Part shown: one piece after another, positions 1 through 8,330 of the stretch
Numbering within the stretch: position 1 is the stretch's first letter
How the letters are laid out: every line of letters starts with the position of its first letter
Assembly: GCA_039033695.1 (NCBI GenBank)
Contig: JBCCCC010000002.1
Span: 1 to 64,000, forward strand
Source: CALBPI01 sp039033695
GTDB lineage: Bacteria > Pseudomonadota > Gammaproteobacteria > Steroidobacterales > Woeseiaceae
DNA length: 64,000 nt
Direction of reading: 5' to 3'
Translations under genes and position numbers: made by a program
Notes under the pieces: generated by a model
What the model saw: the letters and a program-made list of their open reading frames with translations, nothing else
Told to the model about the DNA's origin: nothing
The model's database searches: none

Positions 1-1026
1 AGCCGTGATGTCGACGACCGGAATGACTCGCTCATAGGCAATCCTCGTAGGCCCGATTACGCCCAGCACCCCAACAACCTCATCATCGACGACATAGGGC
101 GATGCCACAACGCTGCAATCGTCGAGAATCTGAAAACCCGATTCCTCGCCGATAAAAATCTGCACGCCGCTTGCCTCAATACTGCGATCAAGCAGATCCA
201 ACAGGTCACGCTTCTCATTGAAAGCGTCAAATAGTCGACGAAGCTTCTCGACGTCCGACAGTTCGGAGAAGCCCATGAGGTTGGTCTCACCCGCCATGAC
301 GTAGCCACTCTTGGGCACAGCACCAAGATCAATTGCAGACTGCGCCACACTGACCACATCAATCATGGCCTGATTCATCGAATCGCGGGCTTTCTCGAGT
401 TCCTCAACGATTACCGAGCGGATTTGCGATAGTTCCATACCTGCGCATGTCGCGTTAATGAAATTGGCCGCCTGCGTGAGTTCCTGCTGGGAATACTCGC
501 GATTGGTGAGCAGGATACGGTTTTGTACTTCGCTCGAGTTGATGACCAGAATGGCAAGCACGCGCTTGTCGCTCAGCGGCAAGAACTCGATCTGGCGTAG
601 TGTTATGCGCTCCGCGCGAGGCACGGTGACGACGCCAGCGAGATGGGTGAACTGACTGAGCAGGCTTGACGCAGACTCAACGATCGCTGACGTGTCGCCG
701 GTGTCATTCTCCAGCTGGCGCTGCAACTCGCCCACGGCTTTGGCGCCCATCGGTTTGACGCGCATGAGGGTATCGACGAAAAAACGATACCCTGCAGGCG
801 TCGGCACCCGGCCCGCCGACGTGTGTGGTGCGCTGACAAAGCCCATGTCTTCGAGATCCGCCATCACATTGCGAATCGTCGCCGGGCTCAATTCAAGCCC
901 TGCATCCCGCGCCAGGGTGCGTGAGCCCACTGGCTGACCCTCTTTAACATAGCGCTCGATAAGCGCCCGCAGCAGGGTTTGCGCGCGCGGGCTTGGATCC
1001 TCATTGGACGATGTGGTGCGACCCAT
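1..1026 (-). CDS. hrcA: Heat-inducible transcription repressor HrcA (3' end cut by window edge)
   Basis: HrcA represses class I heat-shock genes such as groESL and dnaK by binding CIRCE operators; GroEL modulates its activity. Translating the minus strand from an ATG at 1026 gives MGRTTSSNEDPSPRAQTLL, then a winged-helix N-terminus with LSPATIRNVMADLEDMGFV and HTSAGRVPT, which are hallmark HrcA motifs. The frame stays open to position 1 (342 codons) and ends in YERVIPVVDIT, as close to the HrcA C-terminus as expected for a family of about 340-350 residues, so only a few residues are missing. It is divergent from nadK. I found no CIRCE repeat in its own upstream region. Confidence 0.95.
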   Translation of the reverse strand, partial: MGRTTSSNEDPSPRAQTLLRALIERYVKEGQPVGSRTLARDAGLELSPATIRNVMADLEDMGFVSAPHTSAGRVPTPAGYRFFVDTLMRVKPMGAKAVGELQRQLENDTGDTSAIVESASSLLSQFTHLAGVVTVPRAERITLRQIEFLPLSDKRVLAILVINSSEVQNRILLTNREYSQQELTQAANFINATCAGMELSQIRSVIVEELEKARDSMNQAMIDVVSVAQSAIDLGAVPKSGYVMAGETNLMGFSELSDVEKLRRLFDAFNEKRDLLDLLDRSIEASGVQIFIGEESGFQILDDCSVVASPYVVDDEVVGVLGVIGPTRIAYERVIPVVDITA

Positions 1027-1091
1027 CTCTGGCTAACCTCGGGTTTCTCGCCAACAACCTCATAACGACGCGTTGTAAGGGGCTGGCATTA

Positions 1092-1119
1092 GTTATACTG
1101 ATAACCACACGTCGGTCAA
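1092..1119 (-). promoter_or_regulatory. Probable sigma-70 promoter of hrcA, overlapping the nadK upstream region
   Basis: On the minus strand TTGACC (1119-1114) and TATAAC (1097-1092) are separated by 16 bases and lie about 66 bases ahead of the hrcA ATG. The -10 lies inside the inverted repeat GTTAT-N4-ATAAC (1092-1105). A weaker plus-strand pair, TTGTAA (1073-1078) and TATACT (1094-1099) with a 15-base spacer, could serve nadK, so the two promoters may overlap face to face. Motif reading only. Confidence 0.5.
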
Positions 1120-1191
1120 CTAAGACGACCGGAAGTCTAACCACCAGACTCAATGCAAAAGGCAGGCGGTGGCGGAGAAAAAACAAGCAGC

Positions 1192-2085
1192 ATGAGCGAC
1201 AGCATTACCACCGCCGCATTGTTCGGCCAGCCCGAGCACCAGGTCGTGCAGGCGCAAATGAGCCAGGTAGCCAGTTTTCTGACAGCAGCAGGCGTCCAGG
1301 TGTTGGTCGCTGAGGCTAGCGCGCAGGTCATTGCCGACCGCGTCGCGGAGCAAGAGCTCGCCGATCGAGCAGACCTGTTTATCGCAATTGGCGGCGACGG
1401 CACGATGTTGTACGCAGCACGCCAGGCCGTTGGCCGCGACATCCCGCTGCTGGGCATCAACCTTGGCCGGCTCGGGTTTCTAACGGATATCTCACCGGAT
1501 GAGATGGAGCGGTCTTTGCGCGCCGTGCTGGTCAACGAAGTGTTGCGCGAGTCTAGGTTGTTGCTCGAAGCGGCCGTTTATGACGGCGATGTGCTGGTCT
1601 GTCGCGCTTTGGCTATGAACGACATCGTGCTGGGCCGGTGCGAGACTGGCCGCATGATCGACTTCGAAACGCGCGTCAATGGCGTGTTCGTCAACGACCA
1701 TGCCGGCGATGGACTGATCGCGGCAACCCCGACAGGGTCGACCGCCTACGCGCTTTCATGTGGCGGCCCCATCATCCAACCCGGCCTGGATGCGGTCGTG
1801 TTGGTACCTGTGTGCCCGCACACACTGAGCGACCGACCAATCGTCTTACCAGCGACTAGTGTGATTGACGTCGAACGAACGCAGCGCGCGTCAACCGAGG
1901 CGGAAATCAGTGTTGATGGGCAGTTTCTTGCACCACTGCCAGCTGGACACAGGCTACAGATCAGTGCCGCAAGCGAGCGTCTGACCCTGATCCACCCGCC
2001 TGGCTATGACTACTTCGAGTTGCTGCGCTCCAAACTCAATTGGGGCGCCAGCTCGAGACGACCGTCGGCGCAGCAAAAGGACTAG
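1192..2085 (+). CDS. nadK: NAD kinase (ATP-NAD kinase)
   Basis: Phosphorylates NAD to NADP with ATP in the cytoplasm. The 297-residue product carries the family motif GGDGT at residues 67-71 and the conserved TPTGST at 179-184 followed by AYALSCGGPI. The usual Asn-Glu pair of the active site reads Asn-Asp here (AMNDIVLGR). I chose the ATG at 1192 (MSDSITTAALFG), preceded by GGAG, because it matches the family N-terminus; an in-frame ATG at 1153 would add 13 atypical Gly/Lys-rich residues. The gene is divergent from hrcA and is followed after 3 bases by recN, so the two are probably cotranscribed. Confidence 0.95.
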   Translation: MSDSITTAALFGQPEHQVVQAQMSQVASFLTAAGVQVLVAEASAQVIADRVAEQELADRADLFIAIGGDGTMLYAARQAVGRDIPLLGINLGRLGFLTDISPDEMERSLRAVLVNEVLRESRLLLEAAVYDGDVLVCRALAMNDIVLGRCETGRMIDFETRVNGVFVNDHAGDGLIAATPTGSTAYALSCGGPIIQPGLDAVVLVPVCPHTLSDRPIVLPATSVIDVERTQRASTEAEISVDGQFLAPLPAGHRLQISAASERLTLIHPPGYDYFELLRSKLNWGASSRRPSAQQKD

Positions 2086-2088
2086 CGC

Positions 2089-3771
2089 ATGCTGCAACTG
2101 ATGCACATCCGGAACTTTGCCATTATCGATGAAGTGAGTGTCGAGTTCGGCGCAGGCATGAACGTGCTCACGGGCGAGACAGGCGCCGGTAAGTCCATAC
2201 TCATTGATGCCCTCGGCCTGGTTCTGGGACAGCGCGCGACGACGAGTGTGATTCGTACCGGTGCCGAGCGCACTGACATCAGCGCCGAGTTTTCTCTGTC
2301 GGGCAACGATGCCGCACGCGACTGGCTGGCTGAGCAGTCGTTGGACGAAGAGCAAACCTGCCATGTGCGGCGGGTGATTAGCCGCGATGGCAGGAGTCGC
2401 GGCTTTATCAACGGCACTCCTGTACCGATGCAAAGTCTGCGAACGCTGGGCGAACACCTTGTTGGCATCCATGGCCAGCATGAGCATCAGACGTTGCAGA
2501 ACGGGCAAACGCAGCGCGATTTGCTCGATGCGCGCGGCGGGCTATCGACGCAGCGCGCCAATGTTGCAGCCCGGTTTGACCAATGGCGCGAGGCAGACAG
2601 TGCACTACAGGCGTTGCGCGACGCCCAGGGGCAGCGCGAAGACAGGCTCGAGTTTCTGAGCTTTCAGCTGCGCGAACTTGAAGCACTGGATCTGTCAGAG
2701 GACGAGGTCAGCTCACTTGAGCCGGAGCGACTGCGACTGGCCAATTCCGGACGGCTTGCGCAAGGCAGTATTGCGGCACTCGACGCGCTGTACGATGACG
2801 ATGCCGCCAACGCCCAGTCGCTGCTCGCCACTGCGATTCGCGAAGTCACCGCGCTGGATGAATACGACCATGCTGCCATGGCCCCCGTATCTGCCCTACT
2901 GACAGAGGCAGAGGTCAACATTGCTGAGGCTGCCGAGCAACTGCGCCGGTACAACGCCGGTCTGGAAGCCGACCCGGCACGGCAGGAGTTTCTGGAATCC
3001 CGCCTGGCAACTATAGAAGGCTTGGCTCGCAAGCATCGGGTCGAGGCGAATGCCCTGCCTGCGCATATCGACACCCTTCGCGCCGAACGCGATGCGCTGG
3101 CAAATGCCGACGAACAATTGGATGCGCTGTCGCATCGAGAGCAAGCTGCGCGTAACGCGCTGGGCAAAGCCGCCCGTACCTTGAGCAAGGCGCGCACTAA
3201 GGCGGCGCGCGCGTTTGCCGACGAGGTAACGAACGGCATGCAGACGCTGGGCATGCCAGGTGGCGTTTTTGAGGTCAATGTCACTGAGCTTGCCGAAGCC
3301 GTGCCGGCACGCCATGGCAACGACAAGATTGCATTCACCGTCAGTGCCAACCCCGGTCAGGCATTGCAAGCCCTTGCCAGTGTGGCATCAGGCGGTGAAT
3401 TGTCCCGCATCAGCCTTGCCATCCAGGTCGCGGCAGGCCGCAAAGATCAGCTGCCCAGCATGATTTTTGACGAGGTCGACAGCGGCGTTGGGGGCGGCGT
3501 TGCCGAGATCGTCGGTCAGCAAATGCGCGCACTGGCGGACAGCTGCCAGGTACTCGCGGTCACTCACTTGCCGCAGGTTGCGAGCCAGGCCCATCATCAT
3601 CACAAGGTCAGCAAGATGACCGATGGCAAAAGCACACGCACCACAATTACGACGCTGTCGGCCGATGCGCGCGTCGAAGAGATCGCTCGCATGCTGGGCG
3701 GCGTGGACATCACCGACCTGAGCCGCAAACACGCGCGTGAGATGCTCGTCGATGAGCAGAAAACGGGCTAG
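2089..3771 (+). CDS. recN: DNA repair protein RecN
   Basis: RecN is an SMC-like ATPase that acts early in double-strand break repair. The 560-residue protein (family about 550-560) starts MLQLMHIRNFAIIDEV and has Walker A GETGAGKS at 29-36, a long charged coiled-coil middle (roughly 150-370), an ABC signature ASGGELSRI at 433-441 and Walker B MIFDEVDSGVGG from 458. An AGGA sits just ahead of the ATG, inside the end of nadK. The stop codon abuts the end of the convergent fur gene with no base between. No LexA box was recognised upstream; transcription from nadK is likely. Confidence 0.97.
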   Translation: MLQLMHIRNFAIIDEVSVEFGAGMNVLTGETGAGKSILIDALGLVLGQRATTSVIRTGAERTDISAEFSLSGNDAARDWLAEQSLDEEQTCHVRRVISRDGRSRGFINGTPVPMQSLRTLGEHLVGIHGQHEHQTLQNGQTQRDLLDARGGLSTQRANVAARFDQWREADSALQALRDAQGQREDRLEFLSFQLRELEALDLSEDEVSSLEPERLRLANSGRLAQGSIAALDALYDDDAANAQSLLATAIREVTALDEYDHAAMAPVSALLTEAEVNIAEAAEQLRRYNAGLEADPARQEFLESRLATIEGLARKHRVEANALPAHIDTLRAERDALANADEQLDALSHREQAARNALGKAARTLSKARTKAARAFADEVTNGMQTLGMPGGVFEVNVTELAEAVPARHGNDKIAFTVSANPGQALQALASVASGGELSRISLAIQVAAGRKDQLPSMIFDEVDSGVGGGVAEIVGQQMRALADSCQVLAVTHLPQVASQAHHHHKVSKMTDGKSTRTTITTLSADARVEEIARMLGGVDITDLSRKHAREMLVDEQKTG

Positions 3772-4188
3772 CTAGCCCGGCTTTTTCTTGACGTACAACA
3801 CCAGACTATGGTCATGCAGCTCATAACCGTACTTCTCGGCCACTTCATGCTGTAGTTTCTCAATCTCGTCGCTGACAAACTCGATGACTTCGCCAGAGTC
3901 CATATCCACCATGTGGTCATGGTGACTGCCATCATCCAGCTCAAACACCGAACTTGCGCCTTCAAAGTTCTGCCGCGACACAAGCCCTGCGGACTCGAAT
4001 TGCGTCAACACCCGGTACACGGTCGCCAGACCGATATCCTCACCTGATTCGAGCAAATCGCGGTAAATATCCTCTGCGCTCAGGTGGCGAGCGGAGCCCT
4101 GCTCGAGGATTTCGAGGATTTTGATACGCGGCAAAGTGACCTTTAGGCCTGCCTTGCGAAGATCATCGTGTTGCGCTTTATCTGGCAC
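3772..4188 (-). CDS. fur: Ferric uptake regulator Fur
   Basis: Fe(II)-dependent repressor of iron acquisition. The 138-residue protein shows the winged-helix start LRKAGLKVTLPRIKILEIL, the recognition region LATVYRVLTQFESAGLV and the metal site HHDH at 89-92, with a second His/Glu set in YGYELHDHSLVLYVKKK. The CxxC zinc pair that follows HHDH in E. coli Fur is replaced (MVDMDSG), as in Pseudomonas-type Fur. The start is uncertain: GTG at 4188 gives VPDKAQHDDLRK, while a TTG at 4203 would add five residues without a ribosome site. It converges on recN and diverges from bamE, the usual gammaproteobacterial fur-bamE arrangement. Confidence 0.95.
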   Translation of the reverse strand: MPDKAQHDDLRKAGLKVTLPRIKILEILEQGSARHLSAEDIYRDLLESGEDIGLATVYRVLTQFESAGLVSRQNFEGASSVFELDDGSHHDHMVDMDSGEVIEFVSDEIEKLQHEVAEKYGYELHDHSLVLYVKKKPG

Positions 4189-4389
4189 GTTCTCGTGTTC
4201 CAACGTTGTGGCGACCAGCTATCGCCTCCGAAATTGGCCTAATCCGGGAGCAAACCTGTCATCGCGATGTCATAATTTCTGCTGCTTAAGGTATCATGCG
4301 CGCGGCGCAGGATCGACGTTGCGGCCAATGACAGCATACGACGCGGCAGGAAGTCGCGCACAGAACAGAACGAAACCTGGTTTATCACT

Positions 4390-4719
4390 ATGAAAACACG
4401 CCCCGCCATCTTGTTGCTCCTGGCCGCCCTGTGCATAGTCGCGCTGCAAGGCTGTGTATACCGGCTCGCGATTCAACAAGGCAACATCGCCGAATCCGCC
4501 GATGTAGATCAGGTCAAGATCGGCATGACACCAAGCCAGGTGCGCTTTCTTCTGGGTTCACCGTTGGTTGACGACCCGTTCAACGATGATCGCTGGGACT
4601 ATATTTATCACACGCGCATCGGCCGCAATGAGCCAACCACGCAGCTTTTTCTCACGGTCTATTTCGAAGACGGCAAAGTCGCCCGCCTCGAAAAACGCGA
4701 CGATGCGCCTTTGGAGTAA
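4390..4719 (+). CDS. bamE: Outer membrane assembly lipoprotein BamE (SmpA/OmlA)
   Basis: BamE is the small lipoprotein of the BAM complex that inserts beta-barrels into the outer membrane. The 109-residue product has a signal peptide ending in lipobox ALQGC (Cys22), then the signature VDQVKIGMTPSQVRFLLGSP, and later WDYIYHTRIG and LTVYFEDGKVARL, which together define the family. It is divergent from fur, as in many gammaproteobacteria, and converges on rnfH with an 11-base gap. No strong ribosome site is visible before the ATG. Confidence 0.95.
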   Translation: MKTRPAILLLLAALCIVALQGCVYRLAIQQGNIAESADVDQVKIGMTPSQVRFLLGSPLVDDPFNDDRWDYIYHTRIGRNEPTTQLFLTVYFEDGKVARLEKRDDAPLE

Positions 4720-4730
4720 CTGCCTGAGCC

Positions 4731-5048
4731 TTAGTCGCCCGTAGCGCCCATGGTTTGCCCCGCCGCTGCCAGCCGCATACGCGCCTCGCGCGGGTCATGC
4801 TCGAGTGGCCGATATATCTCGACTCGATCCCCTTGCTTCACGCCAGCCTCGTCGGCGACCTGTTCGCCCCAGATACCCAGCGCACACGCATCGATATCCA
4901 AACCGTCAAACAGGCTGGCAATACGGCTGGCATTCACAACCTCCCGCGCCGATATGCCGGGAGGCACAACCACCCGCACGACCACCTGATGTGACGGAAG
5001 CGCGCACGCAACCTCCACCGCAATCTCGTTGACCGATAACTGATCCAC
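4731..5048 (-). CDS. rnfH: RnfH family ubiquitin-like protein
   Basis: A 105-residue protein of the RnfH family, which has a ubiquitin-like beta-grasp fold and is usually encoded next to ratA. Family features are IAVEVACALPSHQVVVRV, ALGIWGEQVADEAGVKQGDRVEIYRPL and the C-terminal DPREARMRLA. It starts 8 bases after the ratA stop and is the last gene of the transporter-ratA-rnfH unit. The molecular role of RnfH outside Rnf complexes is not settled, and no rnf genes are visible here. Confidence 0.9.
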   Translation of the reverse strand: MDQLSVNEIAVEVACALPSHQVVVRVVVPPGISAREVVNASRIASLFDGLDIDACALGIWGEQVADEAGVKQGDRVEIYRPLEHDPREARMRLAAAGQTMGATGD

Positions 5049-5056
5049 TGTCGGGA

Positions 5057-5488
5057 CTACCCGTAAACGTCACGCGCTCTGCGGGTGAACGCATCGACCA
5101 GTGAATTGCAGGTCTGTTCAAAGAAACTGCCAAACATCATGCCAACCATCATGGATGTGAATTCGAAGTCTATACTCAATGACACCTTGCTACCGTCGTC
5201 GCCGAGCGGCTCGAAAAACCAGACGCCCTCGAGATGACTGAATGGGCCATCGAGCAAATGCATGTCCAGCCGCTCACCTGGTTGCCGAACGTTTCGCGTG
5301 GTGAAGCGCTTGCTGACGCCACCCTTGTTGAGTTCCAGCGTAGCCTGAACTTCGCGCTCGTCGCGGTCATGCTCAACGGCATCGCTGCACCAGGGCAGGA
5401 ACTGCGGGTATGCTGCGACATCGTCCACCAGCACAAACATTTGCTCGGCGCTGTAGGGCACCAGAGCCGATCGCCGTACCCGTCGCAC
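5057..5488 (-). CDS. ratA: RatA/PasT family START-like protein (COQ10-type)
   Basis: The 143-residue protein starts RRVRRSALVPYSAEQMFVLVDDV and continues YPQFLPWCSDAVEH, the signature of the RatA/PasT/Coq10 family, a START-like fold. In E. coli it was reported as a ribosome anti-association toxin, while homologues act in ubiquinone handling; which applies here cannot be told from sequence. The start is a GTG whose G is the last base of the preceding transporter stop TAG, so translation is probably coupled. rnfH follows after 8 bases. Confidence 0.9.
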   Translation of the reverse strand: MRRVRRSALVPYSAEQMFVLVDDVAAYPQFLPWCSDAVEHDRDEREVQATLELNKGGVSKRFTTRNVRQPGERLDMHLLDGPFSHLEGVWFFEPLGDDGSKVSLSIDFEFTSMMVGMMFGSFFEQTCNSLVDAFTRRARDVYG

Positions 5489-6888
5489 TAGCTACCGCCA
5501 CCGGTCAGTGCAGGTAAGATGCCGGTACCATTGAGCAATACCAGCAATACGCCAATCGGCGCTACAAACCGCGCCAGGAAGCGCCAGGCGACAAACGAAA
5601 AGCCTGTTGTGCCCAGCTCCGAAGACGTCGAATTCGCGCACATCACCCAGCCGGCAAAAATCGTGATCAACACGCCACCCAGCGGCAGCATGATATTGGT
5701 GGTCAGATAATCAACATTGTCGAACCAGGTCCGCCCCATGAAGGTCACATCGGCCATGATATTGAATGACAGCGCGGTGCCGGTGCCCAGCAGCCAAATA
5801 GCGAAGCCCATCACACTGGCAGCGGCCCTCCGAGTCAGTCCAAAGCGCTCAACAATCCACGCCACCGCGGGCTCCATCAGGCCGATCGCTGACGTCAGCG
5901 CCGCAAAACTCAACAACACGAAGAACAGCGTGCCGAAGAACATGCCGCCGGACATGCCGCCGAATGCGACCGGTAGTGTAATGAACACAAGGCCGGGGCC
6001 CGCTTGCGGGTCAAGGCCATTGGCGAACACAATGGGGAAGATTACGAGCGCAGAGAGCAGGGCAATCGACGTGTCGGCTATGACAACGATCACCGAGGCA
6101 TTGCCGATGGACGTGTCCTGCGGCAGATAGGCCCCGTAGGCCATAATCGCACCCATGCCAATGCTCAGGCTGAAGAACGCCTGCCCCAGCGCGATCAGCA
6201 CCGACTCAAACGTCAACGCCGAGAAATCAGGCGTAAACAGGAATTTCAGTCCTGCCACGAAGAACCCCGTCGTCATTGAATACACGAGCAGCACTAACAT
6301 AAGCAGCAATAGCCCGGGCACCATGAAACGCACCGCGCTCTCTAGGCCTTTCTCAACGCCGCGCGCCACGACAAACACGGCCAGCGCCATAAACAGCGTG
6401 TGCCACAACATGACGCGCTGCCAGCTACCCGTCAGGCCAGAGAACACGGCCGTAACCCCCTCTCCGTCCTTCTTGTGGAAGGACCCAGTCAGGCTTTCGA
6501 TAACATAGTCGAGCGACCAGCCAGCGATGACGCTGTAGTAAGACAGAATGAGGATACCGGCCAGCACGCCCATACCACCGACGAGTCCCCACTTGCCGGT
6601 TGAGCCCTCTTCCTTGCCCAGCAACGTCATGGTTTCGATCGGATTGCGCCGGCCGCGGCGACCAATGATGATCTCCGACATCATCACGGGCAGGCCGACA
6701 ATGACGACGCACAGCAGATACACCAGCACAAAGGCGCTACCGCCATTGGCGCCCGCAACGTACGGGAACTTCCAGATATTGCCCAGCCCGACGGCCGAAC
6801 CGGTGACTGCAAGAATGAACGCGAGTCGCGACGACCACTGCCCATGCAGCGACGTACGGCCGGAACCGCCTGCGGAAATATTTGCCAC
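5488..6888 (-). CDS. Sodium-dependent transporter, neurotransmitter:sodium symporter (SNF/LeuT) family
   Basis: Inner-membrane symporter that probably takes up an amino acid or related solute with sodium. TM1 contains the family hallmark SAVGLGNIWKFPYVAGANGG, and about 11-12 hydrophobic segments follow, as in LeuT-type proteins. A GTG at 6888 is the best start: it has AGGGG seven bases ahead and gives VANISAGGSGRTSLHGQWSSR (466 residues); an ATG at 6948 would add 20 residues with no ribosome site. The substrate cannot be inferred. The stop overlaps the ratA start by one base, an unusual partner for ratA-rnfH, which more often stand opposite smpB alone. Confidence 0.92.
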   Translation of the reverse strand: MANISAGGSGRTSLHGQWSSRLAFILAVTGSAVGLGNIWKFPYVAGANGGSAFVLVYLLCVVIVGLPVMMSEIIIGRRGRRNPIETMTLLGKEEGSTGKWGLVGGMGVLAGILILSYYSVIAGWSLDYVIESLTGSFHKKDGEGVTAVFSGLTGSWQRVMLWHTLFMALAVFVVARGVEKGLESAVRFMVPGLLLLMLVLLVYSMTTGFFVAGLKFLFTPDFSALTFESVLIALGQAFFSLSIGMGAIMAYGAYLPQDTSIGNASVIVVIADTSIALLSALVIFPIVFANGLDPQAGPGLVFITLPVAFGGMSGGMFFGTLFFVLLSFAALTSAIGLMEPAVAWIVERFGLTRRAAASVMGFAIWLLGTGTALSFNIMADVTFMGRTWFDNVDYLTTNIMLPLGGVLITIFAGWVMCANSTSSELGTTGFSFVAWRFLARFVAPIGVLLVLLNGTGILPALTGGGS

Positions 6889-7070
6889 GCTGTTACCCCT
6901 CTCAGCGATTGTTTTGCAGCGATTCTGCGCGAAACCCGTGTTCTGCACAACAAACCGCGGTCAATGGCGCCGAGATTGTCGGACTACTGCGGGCATTTCA
7001 CAGCCTCGTTATTCGGCCTGCGCTACAATAGTGGGCCGCTCATTCGCGCCCGCCTGAGGCTCAGCTGGCC

Positions 7071-7547
7071 ATGGCCAAATCTAACAAGAAAAAAATGCCG
7101 CCGAACACGATTGCCGTGAACCGCAAGGCGCGCTTCGACTACTCGATCGAAGACACCCTCGAGGCCGGCATCGTTCTGGAAGGCTGGGAGGTCAAGAGTC
7201 TGCGGGCTGGAAAGGGCCAAATCGCAGAGTCGTTTGTGCAATTACACAACGACGAAGCCTGGTTGTTCAATGCGCACATCTCACCGCTACTGAGCGCATC
7301 GAGCCACGTAAAACCGGACCCCACACGCAAACGCAAGCTGCTATTGCATCGCGATCAGATCGACCGTTTGATTGGTGCGGTCGACCGTAAGGGCTACACC
7401 ATTGTGCCTCTAGACCTGCACTGGAAAGCCGGTAAAGCCAAAGTGACCATTGGCTACGCGAAAGGCAAGAAGCTACACGACAAGCGAGCCACCCAAAAAG
7501 ACCGCGATTGGGAGCGCCAGAAGGGCCGCATACTCAAACACGGCTAG
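7071..7547 (+). CDS. smpB: SsrA-binding protein SmpB
   Basis: SmpB binds tmRNA and brings it to stalled ribosomes for trans-translation. The 158-residue protein has NRKARFDYSIEDTLEAGIVL, EGWEVKSLRAGKGQI, FNAHISPL and the basic tail KGKKLHDKRATQKDRDWERQK that folds in the mRNA channel. The ssrA gene lies about 0.8 kb downstream on the same strand, so both parts of the system are linked, separated by one opposite-strand gene. A TACAAT at 7024-7029 may be its -10. Confidence 0.97.
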   Translation: MAKSNKKKMPPNTIAVNRKARFDYSIEDTLEAGIVLEGWEVKSLRAGKGQIAESFVQLHNDEAWLFNAHISPLLSASSHVKPDPTRKRKLLLHRDQIDRLIGAVDRKGYTIVPLDLHWKAGKAKVTIGYAKGKKLHDKRATQKDRDWERQKGRILKHG

Positions 7548-7600
7548 GCGCACGCAAGGCTGGCAGGGCCGACCGGCCCAATCTGCCCCCTTATCGGCCC

Positions 7601-8062
7601 TCAATAGCCCACATACGCAATACACTCGATTTCGACTCTGGCGCCCAGCGGCAGCCCGCCGACACCTACCGCCGAGCGTGCCGGCGGGTTGCGGAAGAAT
7701 GTGCGATAAACGTCATTCATCTCGCCCCACTCGGCCACGTCGGCTAGAAATACCGTGCATTTGACGAGCTCATCCATCGACGAATCAAAGTCATCCAGCG
7801 TTCGGGAGATGTTCTGCAGCGCCCGTAAGGTCTCTGCCTGTATCCCACCGTCTGCCAACTCGCCTGTTTGCGGATCGATCCCTAGCTTGCCTGACAGGTA
7901 CAAGGTGTCGCCCGCCCTGACGGCGTCCGAATACGGGGCGCCGTTGTCCTCGCGCGATGAAGAAATCAGATAGTCCGGCTCGTCGTCCTCGTTGGCAGAC
8001 ACATTGATCACGCAACCTGTTAGTAGCAAGACGGGCAACAACAACAGCAACCGGCTCATCAT
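7601..8062 (-). CDS. RidA (YjgF/YER057c/UK114) family lipoprotein without the catalytic arginine
   Basis: The 153-residue product has a lipoprotein signal (lipobox LLTGC, Cys17), a short acidic linker and a complete RidA-type domain from about residue 32: DAVRAGDTLYLSGKLGID, LRALQNISRTLDDF, VKCTVFLADVAEWGEMN and VEIECIAYV. RidA enzymes hydrolyse reactive enamines/imines in the cytoplasm and need an Arg in the VARLP motif (Arg105 in E. coli); here that place reads VGGLP (Gly136). It is therefore probably an envelope protein of a Rid subfamily without the classic deaminase activity. It sits between smpB and ssrA on the opposite strand. Confidence 0.88.
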   Translation of the reverse strand: MMSRLLLLLPVLLLTGCVINVSANEDDEPDYLISSSREDNGAPYSDAVRAGDTLYLSGKLGIDPQTGELADGGIQAETLRALQNISRTLDDFDSSMDELVKCTVFLADVAEWGEMNDVYRTFFRNPPARSAVGVGGLPLGARVEIECIAYVGY

Positions 8063-8283
8063 GTGAACACTCCTTCAAACATGGCCACACATAGTAGACG
8101 GCAAACGGCCTGAACAAAAGATTGCATAGCGCTGATCATAACGGAACACCAGGCTCGTCAATAGCACTAGACCTATTCAGTTTTATGGATATTAAAACAA
8201 TGCTTTGCAAAATATTTCTGAAGTAGTTGCTAGCTTTTTGACACGGGATGAATGGCGACATTCTTAAAGCGGAAGGCAAATCA

Positions 8284-8312
8284 TTGAAATACGCGCGACA
8301 AAACCCCATATT
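8284..8312 (+). promoter_or_regulatory. Possible promoter of ssrA
   Basis: TTGAAA (8284-8289) and CATATT (8307-8312), with a 17-base spacer, lie 18 bases ahead of the mature tmRNA 5' end, leaving a short leader for RNase P removal. Motif reading only. Confidence 0.4.
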
Positions 8313-8330
8313 AGAGGGGTACTGAACAAA

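Noticed and set aside
1027..1152. CIRCE operator near hrcA
   Set aside because: I looked for TTAGCACTC-N9-GAGTGCTAA and found no acceptable match.
2664..3350. 228-codon minus-strand frame rich in Ser/Arg/Ala
   Set aside because: Antisense to the coiled-coil part of recN, typical low-complexity shadow.
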